Below, in pieces: positions 7,701-11,818 of a stretch of 11,818 nucleotides of DNA. Each line of letters starts with the position of its first letter. Position 1 is the stretch's first letter. The position numbers and the translations under genes are program-made. Source of the stretch: Clostridia bacterium (lineage in GTDB: Bacteria > Bacillota_A > Clostridia > Oscillospirales > CAG-272); contig JAFTKI010000115.1 of the NCBI GenBank assembly GCA_017453335.1, forward strand, positions 1 through 11,818, given 5' to 3'. The notes under the pieces were generated by a model. The model was not told the origin of the DNA. It ran no database searches and was given only the letters and a program-made list of their open reading frames with translations.

Positions 7701-7929
7701 GACTCGTTACGAGATTCCCGTACCTTTTGGAATCTTGCTGAAATGTGTCGCCACGCGCGACGCTGCGATCCTTGCCGAAAACGAGGACGGAGAGGTGCTC
7801 TCCATTCAAAACGGCGTGGCAACCCTCCAGGGCATCGGCACTGTTCCCTTCCGCATCTGCAAAGAAGGAACACAGAGAGTCGAAACCGTCGATTTTTCGG
7901 GTGGCGGCATCCGACAGATCTTACTCTAA
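4708..7929 (+). CDS. Large multidomain protein of unrecognised family, glycosidase-like architecture
   Basis: I do not recognise the family of this 1073-residue protein. An AAGGAG site (4695-4700) lies 7 bases before the ATG, which overlaps the regulator's stop. The layout suggests a glycosidase. Residues 1-400 appear rich in beta strands, like carbohydrate-binding or beta-sandwich domains. Residues 410-720 look like a TIM barrel, starting GDMVYICQDDE and ending in GLWHLEEYYEHH, with the aromatic segments YSWLGAETMYQTMEP (605-619), YGVHHAVQWSS (636-646) and GATDINTEEGLW (669-680). Glu611 and Glu676/Glu677 are plausible catalytic acids. Residues 800-850 (LQQYGAAIFMGYN, ADYLQKGGCVLLTDAHL) resemble the Rossmann-like trimerisation domain of GH42 enzymes, and residues about 950-1073 form a beta-rich C-terminal domain. 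There is no signal peptide, so it is probably cytoplasmic. Function as a glycoside hydrolase or related carbohydrate-active enzyme is inference from architecture and neighbours. Confidence 0.85.
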   Translation: MSFEKYTQIYDGEPNGVTVRPKGSSFDVCFDLKLEKNKKYRLFTVGETEQYYLWKDEPDCPRLYHMITDALDTRHAIRDRYCLSLTCAKYEDYLKRIYKKIMWKPVLSYLDMNPVPTEWEAGITVSAKGLSFKDGGFLRMRVDVRLKREGIDPREIAFPADQSTVIDFPAGSYIGKRLCVPLQIPENAAHVGVFIEGKGYRGECYIEQPFLSASGQNLLPSFNESVQDCTHMDWAAQYLSRKELPEFKIRLNGKLIYRGEVFERCHRHSEWEITLPQKALTEHNTLSYELISDYHDPLPYTFYEVGVIEQPAAELSVLAVSHAAPVGGKARVLVHTERPNLRVELITQGDALSAKKEWFFREKGLHGMLLDCNKLCQNAAFRLVWTGGEASGSVDRIVQKTEDGVITGTGDMVYICQDDESMEEYLAWYISNGIGDLVTIRPTYRWSGTKLLNKVVLKKFCKLMRELDMKYVLMTDGRELPGISAQPDENLLRGKGFLGIQQHERDGAQFYWDRKDATSLFDEQVIDLTHYAYLEDPTHTNSQYSNGNYHYRNDGMNIYADRRLLDDYRDEHKKNVASLSVSKEARDTRHTGPACTFKYMAEAGYSWLGAETMYQTMEPIMGFLRGVAKEYNMPAYGVHHAVQWSSTPHQSPARYRRYRLALYASYMQGATDINTEEGLWHLEEYYEHHHRFGEACKNHLAQQQDFYKYVSTHTRSGSFYTPIAFVHGRDDGITFFGKNKTWGHWGDPQTLAEDSWDLITAVYPKALPVDTIYLHPCPDDKPVGYHSGTPYGNLDMIPAEGKTEVLQQYGAAIFMGYNRCEQKDAKKYADYLQKGGCVLLTDAHLTVTSSRQELLDGSITVKKNALVMTQGAPKFKKDTVGGVALNVCTNPLPPDEVRAYTDSGMPLVCVYRIGKGELTVFHAKEYPAHPAIRALYEKEIQTLCQKTVDREPIWAEAGDDVEFTVYRQEDETTHIYLLAVDWYNSPDVLRNARLRLGKTRYEIPVPFGILLKCVATRDAAILAENEDGEVLSIQNGVATLQGIGTVPFRICKEGTQRVETVDFSGGGIRQILL

Positions 7930-7938
7930 CGCAATTAT

Positions 7939-7992
7939 AAAAATCGGGCACGCCATTTGGGAGCATCTCTCATTTGGCGTGTCCGTTCTTTT
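7939..7992 (+). terminator. Bidirectional hairpin terminator, copy 3 (diverged) of the repeat family
   Basis: CGGGCACGCCA (7945-7955) pairs with TGGCGTGTCCG (7975-7985), with one G-T wobble, and the inner GGGAG (7959-7963) pairs with CTCTC (7967-7971) around loop CAT. Compared with copies 1 and 2, the stem carries two compensated pair changes (A-T to G-C and T-A to C-G). T-rich TTCTTTT follows on the plus strand, and on the minus strand A5 (7939-7943) gives a U-tract. It sits between convergent genes and should stop both the 1073-residue gene and the SGNH operon. Confidence 0.85.
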
Positions 7993-8012
7993 GTATTCAA
8001 TTCAATGGGAAA

Positions 8013-9002
8013 TTACGAGCGGAAAAGCTTTGAATGCTTTACGATTTCCCGATAGAGGCATTCCGCATAAAGTCCAAAGCCGAGGTCATTGGGATGGAGG
8101 TGACCGTCTCCAAAAAAGTCAGGCAGGTGTGGGACAAAGTTCCATGCATTGATCACCTTGACGTTTGGATAGGGGCTTGCATATTCGCAGATCGTTTGAT
8201 AAAGCTCGGGAAGACGGCGCTCCATGCTTCCCTTGCGATCCCAATCCCCGCGCCATATCGGAGAGATCACAAAGATCTCCGCATCGGGATAACGGGTTGC
8301 AAGATTTTTGATCATGCGCGGGCATTCCTCGTCAAAGCATGCCCCCCAATGACTCCAATCGTTCGTTCCGTATGCCACAGTGACAATATCGGGATTTTCC
8401 ACCGGTTCCAGCTCCGCAAGACCTGCGGAAAAATGATCTCCGCCGATACCGCGGTTATCAAGGTCGGCATCCAAAAGAGTCGCCAAGCGCTCCGTATAAG
8501 TAAGGGAGGGATGTGTAGCTAATGCACCGTGCGTAATGGAATCGCCAAATGAAAGAAGGCGATACTTGCGGTGATGCGGAACAAACGTAGCACCGTCATC
8601 CAAGCAAAGCTCCTGCAGAGTGACGCCTTTGCTCCAGGGAAAATAGATCTCCACAAGATGCTCCCCCTCAGAAAGCTCAACACCAAGCCCTTTGATCTCC
8701 TTATCTTCTCCTCCAAGGTGAGCAATCAGAACGCCGTCCTCACAAACGTCAAAGCCACTGCCAACACCGCTGAGATCCGGCCAAAGCTCGGCAGAAAGCG
8801 TCAGCGAGCGACTGTTTGTCCAAAACGCCAATCGAACCCCCGCGCTATGATGGGAATTGCGAATATGCATTTCATCGCCTCGATCAAGGTAATACTGTCT
8901 CTGCTCCTCCGTCATACGCCAAAAGCGTATCCCGCTCTCAGTTTGCTCCAAACGAACAGCTCCGTGTGTTGCGGCTTGTAATTGAGAAATCGAAAGAATC
9001 AT
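8013..9002 (-). CDS. SGNH/GDSL-family hydrolase, probable carbohydrate esterase
   Basis: This 329-residue protein has an N-terminal beta-rich domain (about 15-135), as in the SGNH carbohydrate esterases that carry such a jelly-roll-like module, then an SGNH hydrolase domain. Block I is FGDSITHG with nucleophile Ser155. Block II is NRGIGGDH, with Gly187 in the oxyanion hole. Block III is YGTNDW, with Asn214. Block V is FGDGHLHPND, with His303 and probably Asp299 or a neighbouring residue. These enzymes usually remove acetyl or other acyl groups from sugars, which fits an operon with a glycosidase and a hexose-phosphate isomerase. There is no signal peptide, so it probably acts on imported oligosaccharides. 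The ATG at 9002 follows a strong AAGGAGG site (9016-9010) at 7 bases. It lies 30 bp after manA, so it is probably cotranscribed, and it is the last gene before the shared terminator at 7939-7992. The precise ester substrate is not predictable. Confidence 0.87.
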   Translation of the reverse strand: MILSISQLQAATHGAVRLEQTESGIRFWRMTEEQRQYYLDRGDEMHIRNSHHSAGVRLAFWTNSRSLTLSAELWPDLSGVGSGFDVCEDGVLIAHLGGEDKEIKGLGVELSEGEHLVEIYFPWSKGVTLQELCLDDGATFVPHHRKYRLLSFGDSITHGALATHPSLTYTERLATLLDADLDNRGIGGDHFSAGLAELEPVENPDIVTVAYGTNDWSHWGACFDEECPRMIKNLATRYPDAEIFVISPIWRGDWDRKGSMERRLPELYQTICEYASPYPNVKVINAWNFVPHLPDFFGDGHLHPNDLGFGLYAECLYREIVKHSKLFRS

Positions 9003-9032
9003 AATCTAACCTCCTTAAAAACGTTAAAATAA

Positions 9033-10049
9033 TCAAAGCCTCGGCGGATAGCATAACACCGCCGTTGCGCAAGACAGAGTAAAGGCTGTACCTGCACCGA
9101 TAAAATACTTTTCCCCGCGCGCCAATGGAACAGAAAGGCCATCGTAGGAAAGCGTTCCGCTGTCCTCCAGCACAACTACTGTGACAAAACACTCCTCTTT
9201 CGCTTCATACACCCCACCTTCGATTCGTTTGAGCGCAAAGCACTCCGTGTCATTATATCGTACCAGATCAAATATCCCCTTTTCTACTTGGCAAGGCCTA
9301 AGAAAATGCCGTTCTCGAATTTCCTCCTCAGTGCCTCCGGCATAAGAAAAGCAATCGAGCATCGCCGTCTCCCCCACGCCGTAGTGGATCTGTTGCGGAG
9401 TCAGCACCTCGCCTGCCACCGTTACCTTTTCCGCTCGCATCGTATAATCGGTCGGCTCCTGAATTTCTAAAAGAAAGCAGCCCGCACCGATGGCGTGCGG
9501 CGTTCCTGCGGTGACAAGAATCACGTCCCCCGCCTGAACCCGAAAGCAGTGCATCGCATCCAGCATTCCCTGAATATCCTGCTTTTCAAACAGCATTTTG
9601 AAATATTCCTTCGTCACGTGCTCCCGAAAGCCTAAATAAACACAAGCATCCTCGCTTCGCGTATTCAGAATATACCAGCATTCTGTCTTCCCATAAGGCG
9701 TGCCAAAATGCTCCATCGCATATTCCTTTGTGGGATGCACCTGAATGCCAAGCCGTTCGCCTGCGTCAAGTAGCTTGATCAGCACGCCGCTGTTTTGTCT
9801 GCCCTCTCCAAAATCCGATACTTCTACCGCCTCCGTGATCAAGCACTCCCCCTGATCGGTCAAAACACGCGTAATTCCTTCGTTGGGAATATAGTCTTTG
9901 TTTTTTGCTTCCACAAAGGAAGAAATCCAATCCTCGGGACAGTTGGTATCGGCGGCACTTTCCAACTTCACAAAATCGCCGAGCAGCTTACCACCGCGGT
10001 AGGTTCGCCGCGCAAGTGTCGGCAATTGCTTGAATACCTTTCCGCTCAT
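9033..10049 (-). CDS. manA: Mannose-6-phosphate isomerase, class I
   Basis: This 338-residue zinc enzyme interconverts mannose-6-phosphate and fructose-6-phosphate, feeding mannose into glycolysis or supplying mannose-6-phosphate for nucleotide sugars. The length and the IQVHP motif match the short bacterial ManA/PMI type. The probable zinc ligands are Gln103 and His105 (IQVHP), Glu123 (KTECWYI) and His185 (GTPHAIG). The segment LLEIQEPTDYTMR (193-205) is the conserved cupin strand ending in the active-site Arg205. The protein is cytoplasmic. Its ATG overlaps the stop of the upstream GH42 gene by 4 bp (ATGA), and a GGGAG site lies about 10 bases upstream inside that gene, so translation is coupled. 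Its place in this operon suggests that mannose or a mannose-derived phosphate is a product of the degraded glycan. Confidence 0.92.
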   Translation of the reverse strand: MSGKVFKQLPTLARRTYRGGKLLGDFVKLESAADTNCPEDWISSFVEAKNKDYIPNEGITRVLTDQGECLITEAVEVSDFGEGRQNSGVLIKLLDAGERLGIQVHPTKEYAMEHFGTPYGKTECWYILNTRSEDACVYLGFREHVTKEYFKMLFEKQDIQGMLDAMHCFRVQAGDVILVTAGTPHAIGAGCFLLEIQEPTDYTMRAEKVTVAGEVLTPQQIHYGVGETAMLDCFSYAGGTEEEIRERHFLRPCQVEKGIFDLVRYNDTECFALKRIEGGVYEAKEECFVTVVVLEDSGTLSYDGLSVPLARGEKYFIGAGTAFTLSCATAVLCYPPRL

Positions 10050-11758
10050 ATTACTACACTCCCATCCATACGTAAAATCACGCAGTCGTTTGCGGCGACC
10101 GATACCTCAAGCGCAGTTCCATCCAATGTGATTTTGGCAGCCTGTTCCTCATCACTGTAGTTGAATAAAAACAGTACACACGCATCTTCGTTTTCACACA
10201 CGCGCACCTTTACGTTCCCTTCTACACAAAACGTGCGCAGCGAAAATTCGTCTGCTAAAAGCTTTGCGATTTTTCCGTGAGAAGGTGCCTCGCCCTTGCC
10301 ATAGCCATACCAAACGTGCGTGTGGAAAGAGAGCACCGTGCCCTTGCCGTGTTTCTTTCTGACCACCGCAGGAAAACCGTCCGCAAACTCTGATAACACC
10401 TCTCCGTCGGTCACCTGCATCAATTCACGTCCAAAGTAGCCGCCGATTGCCTCATCCTTGTACGTAAAGGAAAGCCCCTCGTAGTCCGCATCCAGATACG
10501 CAGTGCCGCAAAGCTGGTTTGCCTCCCCGCCCGGGAGCTGAGGCAAGGTGCTTGCCGTATCTCCGATGATACCGAATCTGCCGTCAATGATTACCGTGCC
10601 GCCGTTTTCTACGTAGGCACAAAGTTTCTCCGCGCGAGATTTATCCATCACGATCTGATTGGAAAGAATCACCGCCTTATATTTTTCAAGTTCCTCCCAC
10701 GTGACCATATCACACGCCACGTTCGCATCAAACATTGCCTTATATGCACCAAACAAGGAGAGCAAATACAGATTGTTGTCAACGGCATAAGCGTATTCGT
10801 CAACAATCGCCCTGGAATAATCGTCGTTCAGGGGATCGTACAAAACGCCAACGCGCCCCGGGCGCGGCTTCATAACACCGAGGGAGCACAGCGCTTGTCC
10901 AATGTTTCTTGCCGTATCGTAGCGCTCTGTCGGATTACCTTGATAATCCACAAGTCCCCGTCCGAGCAGTTGAAGTCCTGCATCAAACGGACGCCACATC
11001 CAATAGATCAAGCCGTTGGCTCCGCCCGCATATGCCTCATAGCACCACTGCTTCAATTCATAAGGACGGACACACGTGTTATAATTAAAGAGCGATTGAA
11101 TATGCGTCTGCATTTCGGATATCAAAAAGCCATCCCGACCGGACGCCGCAAAAAAGCCATCGAATATCTCCCAACGCCGTGCAACGGGAAGTGTTCCGCC
11201 CATTCCCTTAGGGTAAAAGGACATTCCGATGTTCCCAACCGTCCGCTTCAAATCAAAATCATCCTGCGGTCGCCCATAATTGCAGCTCGGAGAAACCGTC
11301 GAGTGAATGTTGTCAGCAATTATCAAATGTGAGCGATCGACCTCCTCGATTGCCGTTTTCCACGTTTTCAAAAAAATCCCGACCGATGCCTTTCGGAACA
11401 TCGCATAATCCGCTTGTGGAACAATGCTCATCCATTTCCATTTTTCAAAGCAGATCTGATCCCAATCCGAATAGGTACGCTCCCATACCTCGTTCAGGCG
11501 CTCGATGGTCTGATACTTTTCGCGGAGCCAGTCGCGGAACGCGCGAAGCGTATATTCATCGAAAGAGCGGAACATCGTTTCGTTGAAAATATCGTAGCCG
11601 ACCAAGGCGGGAAAATCCTTATAAGCCAGCGCCGCCGCGCGGTAATGCGCGCAGATCAGCTCCTCCACCTCGGGGTGAAAATAATTCAAAAAGCCAAAGC
11701 TTCCCTGCCCGTATTCACGTTCCCCACTTTCCTTGATGGGATGATATTCCTCCTTCAT
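10046..11758 (-). CDS. GH42-type beta-galactosidase-like glycosidase, N-terminal barrel strands missing (truncated or frameshifted)
   Basis: The 570-residue frame covers most of a GH42 enzyme. The acid/base Glu60 is in LVGYDIFNE (52-60) and the nucleophile Glu215 in FLISEM (211-216). The end of the barrel reads GGANGLIYWMWRPFDAG (245-261) and GRGLVDYQGNP follows. A trimerisation domain begins at GRVGVLYD (301-308) and includes KYKAVILSN and YVENGGTVIIDG. A C-terminal beta domain covers about 510-570. Family members are usually about 650-700 residues; the first 120 or so, holding the initial barrel strands, are absent. The frame reads IYPDWA just before the ATG, which fits the GH42 'PxWxxxKYP' region, and then meets TGA at 11779-11777. 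No good ribosome binding site precedes the ATG at 11758. A frameshift, sequencing error or decayed gene is likely, so this start is only the first ATG available. Activity could be on galactosides or on other pyranosides related to the GH42 group. Confidence 0.8.
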   Translation of the reverse strand: MKEEYHPIKESGEREYGQGSFGFLNYFHPEVEELICAHYRAAALAYKDFPALVGYDIFNETMFRSFDEYTLRAFRDWLREKYQTIERLNEVWERTYSDWDQICFEKWKWMSIVPQADYAMFRKASVGIFLKTWKTAIEEVDRSHLIIADNIHSTVSPSCNYGRPQDDFDLKRTVGNIGMSFYPKGMGGTLPVARRWEIFDGFFAASGRDGFLISEMQTHIQSLFNYNTCVRPYELKQWCYEAYAGGANGLIYWMWRPFDAGLQLLGRGLVDYQGNPTERYDTARNIGQALCSLGVMKPRPGRVGVLYDPLNDDYSRAIVDEYAYAVDNNLYLLSLFGAYKAMFDANVACDMVTWEELEKYKAVILSNQIVMDKSRAEKLCAYVENGGTVIIDGRFGIIGDTASTLPQLPGGEANQLCGTAYLDADYEGLSFTYKDEAIGGYFGRELMQVTDGEVLSEFADGFPAVVRKKHGKGTVLSFHTHVWYGYGKGEAPSHGKIAKLLADEFSLRTFCVEGNVKVRVCENEDACVLFLFNYSDEEQAAKITLDGTALEVSVAANDCVILRMDGSVVI

Positions 11759-11817
11759 CGCCCAATCGGGATATATTCAAACGCGGAAAGTTGACCTGCC
11801 AGCTCCATAATGATCCC
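11755..11817 (-). CDS. End of an overlapping upstream frame (possible GH42 N-terminal half or separate gene)
   Basis: In the frame next to the GH42 gene, the window edge is open and reads GIIMELAGQLSAFEYIPIGR, then a TGA (11757-11755) that overlaps the ATG at 11758 by 4 bp. Two readings are possible. It may be the C-terminus of a separate upstream gene coupled by ATGA, like the other junctions here. It may instead be the missing N-terminal part of the GH42 protein in a shifted frame. Only 20 codons are visible, and I cannot decide. Confidence 0.3.
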   Translation of the reverse strand, partial: GIIMELAGQLSAFEYIPIGR

Positions 11818-11818
11818 A

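Noticed and set aside
268..7992. The three similar repeats as a CRISPR or insertion-sequence remnant
   Set aside because: They are thousands of bases apart without regular spacers, no cas or transposase gene is present, and each is a hairpin with U-tracts at a gene end.

Overview
The window looks like a carbohydrate-utilisation locus from a Gram-positive, Firmicutes-type bacterium, most likely an uncultured anaerobic clostridial lineage. The evidence for this is strong AGGAGG-type ribosome binding sites, three promoters that match the sigma-A consensus exactly (TTGACA, 17-bp spacer, TATAAT), a bacterial-type sn-glycerol-1-phosphate dehydrogenase, a PocR/AraC regulator and a low-molecular-weight type I mannose-6-phosphate isomerase. 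No taxonomic marker gene is present, so the assignment is inference. There is no sign of phage, transposase, tRNA, rRNA or CRISPR.

Layout. Positions 1-258 (+) hold the last part of a CBM9-like carbohydrate-binding protein. Positions 367-2253 (-) hold a GH20 beta-N-acetylhexosaminidase, convergent with it. Positions 2254-2441 are a divergent control region with two back-to-back perfect promoters, one for the hexosaminidase and one for a G1P dehydrogenase (AraM/EgsA family, 2442-3617, +). A 245-bp intergenic stretch with hairpins and a third perfect promoter leads into a PocR-domain AraC regulator (3863-4711, +). That gene overlaps by 4 bp a 1073-residue protein of unrecognised family (4708-7929, +). 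A convergent minus-strand operon fills the rest, read from right to left: a GH42-type glycosidase lacking the start of its barrel (10046-11758), manA (9033-10049, 4-bp overlap) and an SGNH/GDSL esterase-like gene (8013-9002).

How the genes fit together (inference). Hexosaminidase, GH42 enzyme, SGNH esterase, carbohydrate-binding protein and mannose-6-phosphate isomerase together suggest stepwise breakdown of a decorated oligosaccharide containing HexNAc, galactose-like and mannose residues, with the sugar phosphate fed into glycolysis. No enzyme has a clear secretion signal, so degradation is probably intracellular after uptake, but no transporter is in the window. The PocR/AraC protein is the only regulator and is translationally coupled to the large unknown protein.

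The most interesting points are a family of three dispersed hairpin elements with compensatory base changes, located after each of the three plus-strand transcription units; the large orphan protein, a candidate new glycosidase-type enzyme; a regulator whose promoter predicts a leaderless mRNA; and the apparent frameshift or split at the start of the GH42 gene at the right edge.
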